Below are positions 8,850-17,584 of a stretch of DNA of 64,000 nt, piece after piece. The stretch's first letter is position 1, and the number at the start of each line of letters is the position of its first letter. The notes under the pieces are model-generated. The model was not told where the DNA came from, ran no database searches, and worked only from the letters and a program-made list of their open reading frames with translations. The position numbers and the translations under genes are program-made. Where the stretch lies: NCBI RefSeq assembly GCF_000204195.1, contig NZ_AFBG01000021.1, forward strand, positions 124,001 to 188,000, given 5' to 3'. Source of the stretch: Acidovorax radicis N35 (lineage in GTDB: Bacteria > Pseudomonadota > Gammaproteobacteria > Burkholderiales > Burkholderiaceae_C).

Positions 8850-9466
8850 CGGCCGCCCGCACGTTCCAGCGCAAACAGCGGCAGTTCGGCCTGCGGGCTC
8901 AGCCACACGCCGCCCCCCAGCTCGGTAAAGCCCTCGCCCAGCGTGCGGCGGTACAGCTGCGCGGGGTGGCGGAACATGCGCGGGTCGGTCACCTGTTCGT
9001 CCACCACGTCCTGCTCCCAGTCCTCTCGCGCCACGGCCTCCACGTAAAGCGCGCCCCGGCTCAGGCGCGCCAGGTTGCGCATGGCCTTTTGTACGTCGGC
9101 CTCGCTCAGGTAGGGCAGCACGCCCTGGCAGATCACCAGGTCATACGGCGTGCGGGCCTTGTAGTCCACCACCGAGCCACGCTCCCACCCAAACCGCTCA
9201 CACAGGTATTCGCTGAACTCCACGCCGTGGAACTGCGCCTGCGGAAAATGTCGCGCGATCACATCGCGCCACAGGCCAATGCCGCAACCCACATCCAGCA
9301 CACGCCGCACGGGCACGCGCAGGTACTGCAGGTAGCTGCACACAAACGCACCCAGCCGCTCGGTGTGCGCCGGGTCCACCACGCTGGTCTTCTTGTCGAA
9401 GTAAAAGCGCTGGTAGTACGCCTCGTCAAAGATGGCCGCGTCCGCGCTGCCGCTCACTGGTTTCAC
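8846..9466 (-). CDS. Class I SAM-dependent methyltransferase
   Basis: A 206-aa Rossmann-fold methyltransferase. Motif I is VLDVGCGIGLWRD (around residues 56-68), the acidic end of strand 2 is HGVEFSEYL, and motif IV is YDLVICQGVLPYL. These define a SAM-binding class I enzyme. Substrate unknown. Translation starts at GTG 9466 with AAGGA 7 bases upstream. It overlaps the downstream tapT gene by four bases and is divergent from a regulator gene. Confidence 0.85.
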   Translation of the reverse strand: MKPVSGSADAAIFDEAYYQRFYFDKKTSVVDPAHTERLGAFVCSYLQYLRVPVRRVLDVGCGIGLWRDVIARHFPQAQFHGVEFSEYLCERFGWERGSVVDYKARTPYDLVICQGVLPYLSEADVQKAMRNLARLSRGALYVEAVAREDWEQDVVDEQVTDPRMFRHPAQLYRRTLGEGFTELGGGVWLSPQAELPLFALERAGGR

Positions 9467-9580
9467 TGCTGGGTCCTTCCGCCACGGGCCACCCTGCAGG
9501 GGCGGGCGCCGGGCACCTGTTCATGGCGGGGAGTATCGCCCACCCGGTGGCCCTGGCCGATGTCGGTGTAGTCTGTGGCC

Positions 9581-10825
9581 ATGGATTCGCTGATCTCCGC
9601 CGCAGCCCGCGCGCTGGCTGCAGGCGATGCCCTTGCCGCCCTGCAGCGGGTGGCCCTGCGCGACGACCCACCGGCCCTGGCCCTGCGTGGCATTGCCATG
9701 GCCCAGCTGGGCGAGCACCCACGCGCCCGCGAACTGCTGCGCCGCGCTGCACGCGGCTTTGGTGCGCACGAGCCCGTGGCCCGCGCGCGCTGCGTCGTGG
9801 CCGAGGCCGAGGTGGCCCTGGCCCTGCGCGACCTGGGCGGGCAAACACACGCGCTGATGACTGCCGCAGCCATCCTGCAGGCCCACGGTGACACGGCCAA
9901 CGCACTGCAGGCGCGGCTGGTGGCGGCACGCAAGCTGATCTTGCTGGGCAGGCTGGACGAAGCATCGGCTGCGCTGGAGAGCGCGCTGCCAAGTGCCCGC
10001 GCCACCGGCTCGGCAGCCCGCCTGCCCGCATCCCTGGCCGCAGTGGCCGAACTTGCCGCCGCAGAGCTGGCCCTGCGTTCGCTGCACATCGGCGCGGCAC
10101 GCGCGGCCCTGCAGCGCGCACACGAGGCGGCGGGCCAATCGGGCGTGCCCGCCCTGGGGGCGGAGGTGGCCCACGCCCACACGCTGCTCCACCAGCCTGC
10201 AGCCCGCCGCCTGGCCCAAGGCGCCGAGCAGATGCTGCGGCTGGAGGACGTGGCGGCGCTGCTCGCATCCCCCACGCTGGTGGTGGATGCCTGCCGCCAT
10301 GGCGTGCGCGCGGGCGACGTGTGGCACCCGCTGGCGCGCCGCCCCGTGCTGTTTGCACTGGTGCGTGCGCTGGCCACAGCCTGGCCGGGCAGCGTGGACC
10401 GCGAAGCCTTGATTGCCGACGTGTTCCGCACCCGCCACCCCGATGAAACCCACCGCGCCCGGCTGCGGGTGGAAATCGGCCGCCTGCGCGCCCTGATCGC
10501 ACCGCTGGCCGGGGTGGAGCCCACACCGCGCGGCTTTGTGCTGCAGCCCCACGGCGGGCGCGATGTGGCCGTGCTGGCCCCGCCCGTGGATGGCGAGCAG
10601 GGCGCGCTGGTGGCCTTGCTGTCTGACGGCGCGGCCTGGTCCACATCGGCCCTGGCGCTGGCCCTGGGCGACAGCCAGCGCACCGTGCAGCGCGCGCTGG
10701 TCGATCTGGAGGGCAGCGGCCGCGTACGCGCCATCGGCCAGGCGCGAGCCCGCCGCTGGCTGGCCGCGCCGCTGGTGGGATTCACGACGATCTTGTTACT
10801 CCCCACCGTGCAGCCGATTCAATAA
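9581..10825 (+). CDS. TPR-like repeat and winged-helix transcriptional regulator
   Basis: A 414-aa protein with two parts. The first about 250 residues are helical and alanine-rich, built of TPR-like hairpins (for example ALRGIAMAQLGEHPRARELLRRAARG and LQARLVAARKLILLGRLDEASAALE in outline). The last third is a winged helix: RRPVLFALVRAL, then ALIADVFRTRHPDETHRARLRVEIGRLR, which matches OmpR/SARP-type DNA-binding folds. A further helix-turn-helix (LALALGDSQRTVQRALVDLEGSGRV) follows. The start is taken at ATG 9581; GTG 9575 is possible. It lies 64 bp upstream of a beta-propeller gene on the same strand, its likely target or partner. Confidence 0.7.
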   Translation: MDSLISAAARALAAGDALAALQRVALRDDPPALALRGIAMAQLGEHPRARELLRRAARGFGAHEPVARARCVVAEAEVALALRDLGGQTHALMTAAAILQAHGDTANALQARLVAARKLILLGRLDEASAALESALPSARATGSAARLPASLAAVAELAAAELALRSLHIGAARAALQRAHEAAGQSGVPALGAEVAHAHTLLHQPAARRLAQGAEQMLRLEDVAALLASPTLVVDACRHGVRAGDVWHPLARRPVLFALVRALATAWPGSVDREALIADVFRTRHPDETHRARLRVEIGRLRALIAPLAGVEPTPRGFVLQPHGGRDVAVLAPPVDGEQGALVALLSDGAAWSTSALALALGDSQRTVQRALVDLEGSGRVRAIGQARARRWLAAPLVGFTTILLLPTVQPIQ

Positions 10826-10889
10826 AGTGACTTCACCGCCCAACGCACACACCCTCCGCCGTGCACCGGGCACCCACCAGGAGCCACAG

Positions 10890-11618
10890 ATGACCAACGC
10901 CACCACCCGCGACACCGCCTGCAACAGCGACATCGCCGACACCCCGCCGTCTCGCACACACGTGCCGATTGCCTCGCGCCAACCCGCCGAGGTCGTGCGC
11001 GAATACGGCCCCTTTGCGGGCGCCAGCGCCATCCACGGCGTGACCCACGACGGCCAGCGCGTGTGGGCCGCCACGGGCGAACAGCTGGTGGGTTTCGACC
11101 CCACCAGCGGCGCCACCACCCGCACGCTGGACGTGACCTGCGACGCAGGCACGGCGTTTGACGGAACCCACCTCTACCAGATTGCCGAGTCGCGCATCGA
11201 CAAGATCGACCCCGCCACGGGCCAGGTGGTGGCCACGATTCCCGCGCCGGGCGGCGGCAACGATTCAGGTCTGACCTGGGCCGAAGGCAGCCTGTGGGTG
11301 GGCCAGTACCGCGACCGCAAGATCCACCAGATCGACCCCGCCACGGGTGCCATCCGCCGCACCATCGAATCCAACCGCTTCGTCACGGGCGTGACCTGGG
11401 TGGACGGTGAGCTATGGCACGGCACCTGGGAGGGCGACGAAAGCACACTGCGCCACATCGACCCCGCCAGCGGCGCGGTGCTGCAGCAGCTGGACCTGCC
11501 GCCCGGCGTGGGCGTGAGCGGGCTCGAGTCCGACGGAGCCGGGTTGTTCTACTGCGGTGGTGGCGGCAGCGGCAAGGTGCGCGCCGTGCGGCGGCCACAG
11601 GCCCACACGGCGGCTTAA
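10890..11618 (+). CDS. Beta-propeller protein, glutamine-cyclotransferase-like
   Basis: A 242-aa cytoplasmic protein made of repeated blades. Each holds the phrase IDPATG or a close variant (FDPTSGATTRTL, IDPATGQVVATI, IDPATGAIRRTI, IDPASGAVLQQL) and a W-x-x-G/W-V-G turn (LTWAEGSLWVGQYRD, VTWVDGELWHGTWEG). This resembles glutamine cyclotransferase and YncE-like propellers, but no catalytic assignment is possible. No signal peptide is seen. The start follows AGGAG 6-7 bases upstream. It probably forms a pair with the upstream regulator. Confidence 0.7.
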   Translation: MTNATTRDTACNSDIADTPPSRTHVPIASRQPAEVVREYGPFAGASAIHGVTHDGQRVWAATGEQLVGFDPTSGATTRTLDVTCDAGTAFDGTHLYQIAESRIDKIDPATGQVVATIPAPGGGNDSGLTWAEGSLWVGQYRDRKIHQIDPATGAIRRTIESNRFVTGVTWVDGELWHGTWEGDESTLRHIDPASGAVLQQLDLPPGVGVSGLESDGAGLFYCGGGGSGKVRAVRRPQAHTAA

Positions 11619-11642
11619 AGAAGGGAACGAGGCGGAGCCCAA

Positions 11643-11754
11643 GAGCGGCTCACAAAACTCAGCGAAGCGGTTCTGGCTAGGCGCTGCGTCGCAGGCAGTC
11701 CGGCCAGTACGACAAGACGCAGCAACGACGCCAGAAGAGTTTTGTGAGTCGCTC
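11643..11754. repeat. Long imperfect palindrome (REP/BIME-like)
   Basis: The arms GAGCGGCTCACAAAACTC (11643-11660) and GAGTTTTGTGAGTCGCTC (11737-11754) pair with one mismatch. Inside, TTCTGGC pairs with GCCAGAA and GCTGCGTC with GACGCAGC, so the whole 112 bp can fold into one long hairpin. It ends on the stop codon of the VOC gene, in a convergent gap, and may act as a bidirectional terminator. Confidence 0.7.
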
Positions 11755-12146
11755 TACGCCGCGGCGGGGTTGGGCGGGCGGTGCAGCGCGCAAATCTTGT
11801 TGCCATCCGGGTCGCGCAGATACGCCAGGTACAGCGGACCCGACGGGCCTTCACGGTAGCCCGGCGGGTCTTCGCAGGTGGTGCCGCCGTGGGCCACGCC
11901 CGCCGCGTGGAACGCATCGGCCTGCTCCGGCGACTGCATGGCAAAACCGATGGTGCCGCCATTGGCAAAAGTGGCCGCCTCGCCATTGATGGGCGTGCTG
12001 ATGCAGAACGTGCCAGTGGGGCCCCGGTAGAAGTAGCGGTTCTTGTTGGCAACGCCCGGGGGTACACCGATGGTGCCAAGCAGCGCGTCGTAAAACTTCT
12101 TCGACACCTCCAGGTCGTTCACACCGACCATCACATGACTGAACAT
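11754..12146 (-). CDS. VOC family protein (glyoxalase/bleomycin-resistance fold)
   Basis: A 130-aa protein of the vicinal-oxygen-chelate superfamily. It starts MFSHVMVGVNDLEVSKKFYD, the usual first beta-alpha-beta unit with the metal-ligand H4. The second half contains HAAGVAHGGTTCEDPPG and ends YLAYLRDPDGNKICAL, where the family places its final metal ligand; here the residue before ICAL is K, so the usual glutamate ligand may be missing. Metal-dependent activity is therefore unsure. GGAGAC lies before the ATG at 12146; an upstream extension in the same frame has no support. Confidence 0.8.
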   Translation of the reverse strand: MFSHVMVGVNDLEVSKKFYDALLGTIGVPPGVANKNRYFYRGPTGTFCISTPINGEAATFANGGTIGFAMQSPEQADAFHAAGVAHGGTTCEDPPGYREGPSGPLYLAYLRDPDGNKICALHRPPNPAAA

Positions 12147-12297
12147 ATTTCTTGTCTCCGTTGAAGCCCCGGTGGGGCGGGTTGTGGGCGGGAAGAATGT
12201 TACTTGCTGGTAGGTAGCCCGGGCCGGGCCTTGGTCGTTTGGCCTCCGCACCTCGCCGCGCCACACTGCGCTGCCGCGTGCCCCATAGGTCGCTATC

Positions 12298-12325
12298 CGT
12301 TTGGGCTGAGCCGGTCGAAGTCAGG
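12298..12325 (+). repeat. Partial copy of a GGGCTGAGCC-GTCGAAG intergenic repeat
   Basis: TTTGGGCTGAGCCGGTCGAAG resembles a short repeat (GGGCTGAGCCTGTCGAAG) that is widespread in proteobacterial intergenic DNA. It lies in the 363-bp divergent gap before the flavin reductase gene. A diverged, inverted copy may be present near 14748-14770. Confidence 0.4.
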
Positions 12326-12416
12326 GCGCTTCTTGCGAACAGCCCTTCAGCCCTTTGGCGAATCCAGGGGCGAACGGCCTGTCGGAGCCAGCAGGCGTGC
12401 CATCAAAAATTCAAGC

Positions 12417-12466
12417 AAAATTGGCCTCCAGCGCTTATCCATCCATCGCGATCAGCTATTAAATGC
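12417..12466 (+). repeat. Interspersed ~48 bp repeat, copy
   Basis: AAAATTGGCCTCCAGCGCTTATCC, then the arm TCGCGATCAGCTATTAAAT. The second palindrome arm is weaker than in other copies. It ends 43 bp upstream of the flavin reductase start, so it would lie in that gene's leader or promoter. Confidence 0.8.
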
Positions 12467-12509
12467 AGAGCATCCACAGCCGACTGCTCCGCTACCCACA
12501 CCGCCTGCC

Positions 12510-13097
12510 ATGCCGCCGCCCACACCCCCCGCATATTTCACCCCCGTCCCGCTCGACAAGGCCTACCGCCTGCTCAACCACGGCCCCACGGTGCTGGTGT
12601 CGGCTGCACACGCAGGCCAGCGCAACGTGATGGCCGCCGCCTGGGCCTGTGCGCTGGACTTTTCACCGCCCAAGGTGACGGTGGTGCTCGACAAGGCCAC
12701 CCGCACGCGCGAGCTGGTGGAGGCCAGCGGCGAATTTGCGCTGCAGCTGCCCACCGTGGCCATGGCCGCGATGACCGTGGCGATTGGCACCGACAGCGCC
12801 AAGACCCACCCCGACAAACTGCAGCAACATGGCGTGCAGCTGTTCCACGCGCCCGGCCACGCCGACACCCCGCTGGTGCAAGGCTGCGCCGCCTGGCTGC
12901 TGTGCCGCGTGATCCCCGAGCCCCACAACCAGCAGACCTACGACCTGTTCATCGGCGAAGTGGTGGCCGCCTGGGCAGACGAGCGCGTGTTCCGCAATGG
13001 GCACTGGGAGTTCGACAGCGCACCCGATGAACTGCGCACGCTGCACTACGTGGCGGGCGGGCAGTTTTATGCGACAGGGGCTTCGGTGCGGACGTAG
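12510..13097 (+). CDS. Flavin reductase family protein
   Basis: A 195-aa FMN-binding split-barrel protein of the flavin reductase domain family. Typical features are PVPLDKAYRLLNHGPTVLVS at the start, NVMAAAWACALDFSPPKVTVVLDK (the G/N-x-M-A/T-A-W/S flavin-contact strand in the family) and the ending ELRTLHYVAGGQFYATG. Members reduce FMN or bind flavin for partner oxygenases, but no partner gene is adjacent. The ATG at 12510 opens the conserved domain with a proline-rich leader (PPPTPPA). Confidence 0.85.
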   Translation: MPPPTPPAYFTPVPLDKAYRLLNHGPTVLVSAAHAGQRNVMAAAWACALDFSPPKVTVVLDKATRTRELVEASGEFALQLPTVAMAAMTVAIGTDSAKTHPDKLQQHGVQLFHAPGHADTPLVQGCAAWLLCRVIPEPHNQQTYDLFIGEVVAAWADERVFRNGHWEFDSAPDELRTLHYVAGGQFYATGASVRT

Positions 13098-13240
13098 GGA
13101 CCCGTTCCGAAGCCGGGGAGCAGCGGCGATGCAGCAGCGGCTGCAGTCATGGGGCAGCGGGTACCGTTGAGACTGACTCCGCAACAAGCTGCGCCTTATC
13201 AAGACAAAGTGACCTCTAGCGCACCGCACGGCCCTCCCCC

Positions 13241-14650
13241 TCATTCCCCATCCGAAATCCCCAGTTGCTTGAGGTCCGCAAATTTGGCCGCCATCGTCGG
13301 GTTGCCGCGTGTGAGCTTCTTGATCGTGAGATCTTCGGCCTTGTCGTTGGCCAGGCGCAGATTGTTGGCCGACTTGTGCAGCGCTTCCTTGGTTTTCTCC
13401 AGGTCCTTGATGGCCTCGTCAATGCGCTTGATGGCCTCCTCGAACCCGTCCGACGCCAGGCGCCAGTTGCGCCCAAACGCGCCCTTGAACTCCTCCAGCT
13501 GCGACTCGAACTTGGTGATGTCCAGGTTCTGCGCTTTCACCAGCGCCAGCTCGGACTTGTACTGCAGCGACTTCATCGACGCATTGCGCAGCAGCGTGAT
13601 GATGGGGATGAAGAACTGTGGCCGCACCACGTACATCTTGGGGTAGCGGTAGAACATGTCCACGATGCCGGTGTTGTACAGCTCGCTCTCGGGCTCCAGC
13701 AGCGACACCAGCACCGCGTATTCGCAGCCTTTTTCGTTGCGGTCCTTGTCCAGCTCTTTCAAGAAGTCTTCGTTGCGCTTTTTGGTGACGGTCTCGTCGT
13801 TCTCGTTCTTCATCTCGAACATGATCGAGACGATCTCGTTGCCCGACTCATCCAGGTCGCGAAAGATGTAGTCGCCCTTGCTGCCGCTGCGTGCGTCGTT
13901 GTCCTTCTCAAAGTACGCGCGGGGAAACGCCGTGGCGCGGATGCGGTTGAACTCCGTCTCGCAGTGCTGCTCCAGCGTCTCGCCCACCATCTTGGTGGAC
14001 AGGCGCGCCTTCATGTCCCGCAGCCGCGCAATCTCGCCGTCGCGGTCACGCAACTGCAAGGCGTACTGTTCCTTGATGGCGTTCTCCTCCAGCTGCTTTT
14101 TCATCACCACCAGGTTCAGATCGTTCTTGAATTCATCGCGCTCCCGGGCCACCACCGTGACCGCCTCGGACACTGCCAGCCTGCGCACCACCTCGCCCGC
14201 CTCCAGCTGCGATTTCAGCTGCTGGATCTCGGCGTCCTTTCTGGCGGCCACGCCTTGCAGCTCCTGCGCCAGCCGGGCTTCTGCCAGCTGGGCCGCTGTT
14301 TGCTGCGCTTGCCGCACGCGCTCCAGCTCATTCGCCATGGCATCGCGCTGCTTTTCCACCGCGCTCAGGGCCTGTGCCACCGCCAGATCGCGCTCCACCG
14401 CGCCCGCACCCAGCTGGGCCTTCAGGGCTTGAATCTCGGAGTCCTTGGCGGCCGCCGACTTCTGCAGCTCATTGGCCACCTGGGCCTGCGCCAGCGCCAC
14501 CGCATTGCGCTTGTCCTGCTCGGCCAGCTCCAGCCGCTCGTGCAACTGCGCGCTGAAATCCGCGTCGCGCACCTGCTTGAGGATGTCGGCATACCCGGTT
14601 TCGTCGACCTTGAACGCCTTGTTGCAGTGGGGGCAGATGATGTCGTGCAT
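13241..14650 (-). CDS. DUF2130 coiled-coil protein
   Basis: A 469-aa protein of the DUF2130 family, function not established. The N terminus has a zinc-ribbon-like CPHCNKAF. Residues about 40-210 are a long charged coiled coil (heptads rich in A, Q, E, K). The C-terminal half is the conserved DUF2130 domain with [25 protein letters not shown], a segment reminiscent of PD-(D/E)xK nuclease cores (D-x-n-E-x-K). ATG 14650 is preferred to GTG 14659. A 3' fragment homologous to this gene is found at 18150-18275. Confidence 0.85.
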   Translation of the reverse strand: MHDIICPHCNKAFKVDETGYADILKQVRDADFSAQLHERLELAEQDKRNAVALAQAQVANELQKSAAAKDSEIQALKAQLGAGAVERDLAVAQALSAVEKQRDAMANELERVRQAQQTAAQLAEARLAQELQGVAARKDAEIQQLKSQLEAGEVVRRLAVSEAVTVVARERDEFKNDLNLVVMKKQLEENAIKEQYALQLRDRDGEIARLRDMKARLSTKMVGETLEQHCETEFNRIRATAFPRAYFEKDNDARSGSKGDYIFRDLDESGNEIVSIMFEMKNENDETVTKKRNEDFLKELDKDRNEKGCEYAVLVSLLEPESELYNTGIVDMFYRYPKMYVVRPQFFIPIITLLRNASMKSLQYKSELALVKAQNLDITKFESQLEEFKGAFGRNWRLASDGFEEAIKRIDEAIKDLEKTKEALHKSANNLRLANDKAEDLTIKKLTRGNPTMAAKFADLKQLGISDGE

Positions 14651-14790
14651 GGCGGTCACCGTGTGTCTTGTTCGTGTTTAGTGGGTAGGGGAGCATAGCG
14701 GGCAGGAGCGTGCGCGGACGGAGCCTGTCGCAGCCTCGCGCAGCGCTTCAGCAGGCTCAGCGAGAACGGCTCCAGTGGATTCATGCCGCC

Positions 14791-15711
14791 TCAGCCGCAG
14801 GCCTGCGGCGGCAGTTCTTGTATCGCGCCCATCTTGCGGATCACGAGGTCAATGAACGCAGACACCGCCAGGGGCAGGTAGCGCCGGCTGGGGTAGACCA
14901 TGTGCACGCCGTGCCCCCGCCGGTGGTACTGCGGAAGCACGGGCACCAGCAGGCCAGCGCGCAGATCGCGGTGCGTCAGCGTGGAGGGCAGCAACGCAAT
15001 CCCCAAGCCCGCCAGCGCGGCCTTGCGCAGGGCCTGCGCCGTGTTGCCGCTGAAGCGGCCAGCCACCTGCACCTCGGCCGGCGCGCCCTCCGGCCCCGTC
15101 ACGCGCCAGGTGGCCTTGCCGCTGGGGTGGCTGAACACCAGGCAATCATGGCCCGCCAGGTCTTGCAGCGTGGCCGGAACACCCTGGCGGGCGATGTAGG
15201 CCGGGCTGGCCACCAGGCCGTCGTTGCCCGCATCCAGCACCTTGCGCGCAAAGAGGCCCGAGTCCTCCAGGATGCCGCCCCGAAGGGCCACATCAATCCG
15301 GTCTGCAATCAGGTCGGCGCGCCCGTCACTCAGCACAAAGTCCACCCGCACCTTGGGGTGCGTGACCAGGAACTCGGTCAGCCACTCCATCGCAAAGAAA
15401 TCAAAAAAATCAGCCGGTGCCGCCACCCGCACCAGGCCGCTGGGCTCCTGGTTCACCGCCAGCAGCTCCTCGCCCGCGTCCATCAGCCCCTCTACCGCGC
15501 CGCTGCAGCGCTCCAGAAACACCTGGCCCGCGCTGGTGAGCGTGAGATGGCGGGTCGAGCGCTGCATCAGCCGGGTGCCCAGCTGCGCTTCCAGCTGCTG
15601 CACCCGGCGGCTCAGGGTGTTGGGCGGCACGCCCAGGCGGCGCGATGCCTCGGCAAAGCTGCCGCAGCGCACCACCTGCACAAAGATGGCCACGTCGTTC
15701 AGATCCAGCAT
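14791..15711 (-). CDS. LysR family transcriptional regulator
   Basis: A 306-aa LysR-type regulator. The N-terminal winged helix is MLDLNDVAIFVQVVRCGSF, then SRRLGVPPNTLSRRVQQLEAQLGTRLM, with the usual recognition helix. The C-terminal effector-binding domain follows (about 90-295). It is divergent from a pirin gene and the reductase gene after it; the 128-bp gap carries an inverted repeat (see 15732-15797), so it probably controls these genes and itself. Confidence 0.9.
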   Translation of the reverse strand: MLDLNDVAIFVQVVRCGSFAEASRRLGVPPNTLSRRVQQLEAQLGTRLMQRSTRHLTLTSAGQVFLERCSGAVEGLMDAGEELLAVNQEPSGLVRVAAPADFFDFFAMEWLTEFLVTHPKVRVDFVLSDGRADLIADRIDVALRGGILEDSGLFARKVLDAGNDGLVASPAYIARQGVPATLQDLAGHDCLVFSHPSGKATWRVTGPEGAPAEVQVAGRFSGNTAQALRKAALAGLGIALLPSTLTHRDLRAGLLVPVLPQYHRRGHGVHMVYPSRRYLPLAVSAFIDLVIRKMGAIQELPPQACG

Positions 15712-15731
15712 GGTTGCGCGCCCTCACTCAC

Positions 15732-15797
15732 TGATTCATTCGATTAATGGACGAGTGCAATCATATTGCGCTATCTAGTCAATCAATCGATGAATTT
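15732..15797. promoter_or_regulatory. Putative LysR operator in the divergent gap
   Basis: GATTCATTCGATT and AATCGATGAATT are near-inverted repeats about 40 bp apart between the LysR start and the pirin start. The gap is AT-rich compared with its neighbours, as expected for a divergent promoter region. The operator role is inferred. Confidence 0.45.
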
Positions 15798-15839
15798 TTA
15801 AGCTACAGGCATCAGTTCAACACCTCCAAGGTTCTCTGT

Positions 15840-16676
15840 ATGTCTGCACCCGCCACCGCCCCCCGCGCCATCGCCCACCGCACCCGGGGCACCCCGCACG
15901 GCCCCATCACCCGCCTCATGAGCCCTGGGGATCTGGGCCAGGTGCTCAAGCCCTTTGTCTTTCTGGACCTGGTCCACTTTCAGCCCGGCGCAGCGCAGCA
16001 GGGCTTTGGCATGCACCCCCACTCGGGCATCGCCACGGTCACGTTCTTGTCGGAAGGCGATGTGCGCTACGAAGACAGCACCGGCCAAGCTGGCCTGCTG
16101 CCTGCGGGCGGCGTCGAATGGATGCGTGCTGGCAACGGCGTGTGGCACACCGGTGCCCCCGTGGGCGACACGCCGGGCCGGGGCTTTCAGCTGTGGGTGG
16201 CCCTGCCCGCCGCGCTGGAAAACGCCCCCGCCCACAGCCAGTACCTCGCCCCCGAGCTGGTGCCCCAGGTCGGCCCGGTGCGGGTGCTGCTGGGCGAGTA
16301 CGGCGCAGCGCACAGCCCCGTGGCGGCGCCTGAGGGCATGACCTATTTGTCCGTGCAGTTGGCCCAGGGCGAACGCTGGACCTACGCGCCGCCCCAGGGC
16401 CACACCGTGGCGTGGGCGGCGGTGGCTACCGGCGCACTCACTGCAGGCGAAGCCATTGACGCAGGCGATCTGGTGGCGTTTGAGCCCAGCAGCCAGAGCA
16501 TCGACTTTGTGGCCACCCAGGCCACCAGCTTCGTGCTGGGCTCTGCCGTGCCGCACCCCCACGACCTGGTCATGGGCCGCTACTCGGTGCACACCAGCCC
16601 GGCCGCCCTGGCACAGGGCGCCACAGAAATCCGGCGCATTGCCACACAACTGCGCCAGGCCGGGCGGCTGGCATAG
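15840..16676 (+). CDS. Pirin family protein
   Basis: A 278-aa bicupin of the pirin family. The N-terminal cupin has the metal-binding pattern seen as GFGMHPHSGIATVTFLSEG (two histidines) with further ligands E/H in the region GLLPAGGVEWMRAGNGVWHT. A C-terminal cupin starts near VRVLLGEYG. Pirins bind iron; some bacterial members act as quercetinases or regulate enzymes, and the substrate here is unknown. It lies 58 bp upstream of a NADP-binding reductase gene and is divergent from LysR. The start ATG 15840 has AAGG 8-9 bases upstream. Confidence 0.85.
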   Translation: MSAPATAPRAIAHRTRGTPHGPITRLMSPGDLGQVLKPFVFLDLVHFQPGAAQQGFGMHPHSGIATVTFLSEGDVRYEDSTGQAGLLPAGGVEWMRAGNGVWHTGAPVGDTPGRGFQLWVALPAALENAPAHSQYLAPELVPQVGPVRVLLGEYGAAHSPVAAPEGMTYLSVQLAQGERWTYAPPQGHTVAWAAVATGALTAGEAIDAGDLVAFEPSSQSIDFVATQATSFVLGSAVPHPHDLVMGRYSVHTSPAALAQGATEIRRIATQLRQAGRLA

Positions 16677-16734
16677 CGCTACTCACTTCCCATCACGTTC
16701 TTTCAACCCACTTCACTCATCCAAGGAAAACATC

Positions 16735-17379
16735 ATGAACATCGGCATCATCGGTTCTGGCGGTCTCGGCTCCAACGTGGCCCGCGCATTGGCCAACAAG
16801 GGACTGTCGGCCACCCTCTCTACCCGGCGCGGTCCGGAATCATTGGCCGCTCTGGTGGCCGAACTGGGCCCCACCATCAAGGCGGGCACCGTGGCAGAAG
16901 CTGCAGCCGCAGACATCGTGCTCATCGCCGTGCGCTGGGAAGACCTGGGCCAGGCGCTGGGCAGCCTGCCTGCGTGGAACGGGCGCATCGTCATCGACGG
17001 CACCAACCCCGTGGCGTTTCTGGACCCCAACTCGCCCGACGCCCAAGACCCCACCAACCCGCTGGCGGCCTACGGCATCAAGGCCATCGACCTGGGCGGG
17101 CGCTCGTCCAGCGAAGTGTTCAGCGAATTCGTGCCCGGCGCCCGCGTGGTCAAGGCGTTCAACCATCTGGATGTGAACGTGCTGGCCCAGCCCCAAGTGT
17201 CGGGCGGCCAGCGCGCCATGTTCTATGCGGGCGACGACGCCGCCGCCAAGGCCGAAGTGCGCAAGGTGCTGGACGCCATCGGCTACTTCCCGGTGGACCT
17301 GGGCACGCTGGCGGTGGGCGGGCGTTTGTCGGAGCTGCCGTTTGGTGCGTTGTCGAGCACGCAGTTCATCAAGATCTGA
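16735..17379 (+). CDS. NADPH-dependent F420 reductase-like oxidoreductase
   Basis: A 214-aa dinucleotide-binding protein. It starts MNIGIIGSGGLGSNVARALA, an N-terminal GxGxxG Rossmann motif, followed by SATLSTRRGPESL, where the R after T fits NADPH preference. The domain is that of F420:NADP oxidoreductase-like enzymes; the C-terminal part (VKAFNHLDVNVLAQPQ) contains the usual segment. Bacteria of this group lack F420, so the real substrate is unknown. AAGGAAAA is well placed before the ATG. It probably shares a transcript with the pirin gene. Confidence 0.85.
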   Translation: MNIGIIGSGGLGSNVARALANKGLSATLSTRRGPESLAALVAELGPTIKAGTVAEAAAADIVLIAVRWEDLGQALGSLPAWNGRIVIDGTNPVAFLDPNSPDAQDPTNPLAAYGIKAIDLGGRSSSEVFSEFVPGARVVKAFNHLDVNVLAQPQVSGGQRAMFYAGDDAAAKAEVRKVLDAIGYFPVDLGTLAVGGRLSELPFGALSSTQFIKI

Positions 17380-17480
17380 AGGTGGCGTGAAGTGCGACTC
17401 GCCACAAGGCAAGGTGCGCTTCGCGCTTGCTGCAGCATGCGCTGCGCTTTATCTTTGTGTTTCCGCAGCTGTGGCCTGAG

Positions 17481-17516
17481 GCGGATGCGGATGCGGATGC
17501 GGATGCGGATGCGGAT
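17481..17516 (+). repeat. Tandem hexamer repeat, (GCGGAT)6
   Basis: Six perfect, uninterrupted copies of GCGGAT in the gap between the reductase and YdeI-like genes. The unit is in a non-coding stretch, so slippage could vary its length without frame effects. Confidence 0.9.
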
Positions 17517-17536
17517 TCAGCCCATATTCAATGGTT

Positions 17537-17584
17537 AAATTGGCCTCTAGCGCTTATCCAATAAGCGCTAAAAGCTATCAATTT
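17537..17584 (+). repeat. Interspersed ~48 bp repeat, best-conserved copy
   Basis: AAATTGGCCTCTAGCGCTT, then the palindrome arm AATAAGCGCTA, then AAAGCTATCAATTTA. TAGCGCTTAT and ATAAGCGCTA make a clear inverted repeat. It ends exactly at the start codon of the following gene. Confidence 0.9.

Noticed and set aside
13265..14698. Long open frame opposite the DUF2130 gene
   Set aside because: Translation is leucine/histidine/glutamine-rich and is the mirror of the coiled coil; no motif.
17479..17520. Hexamer tract as a coding repeat
   Set aside because: It lies after the reductase stop codon and before the next start, with no supported frame across it.
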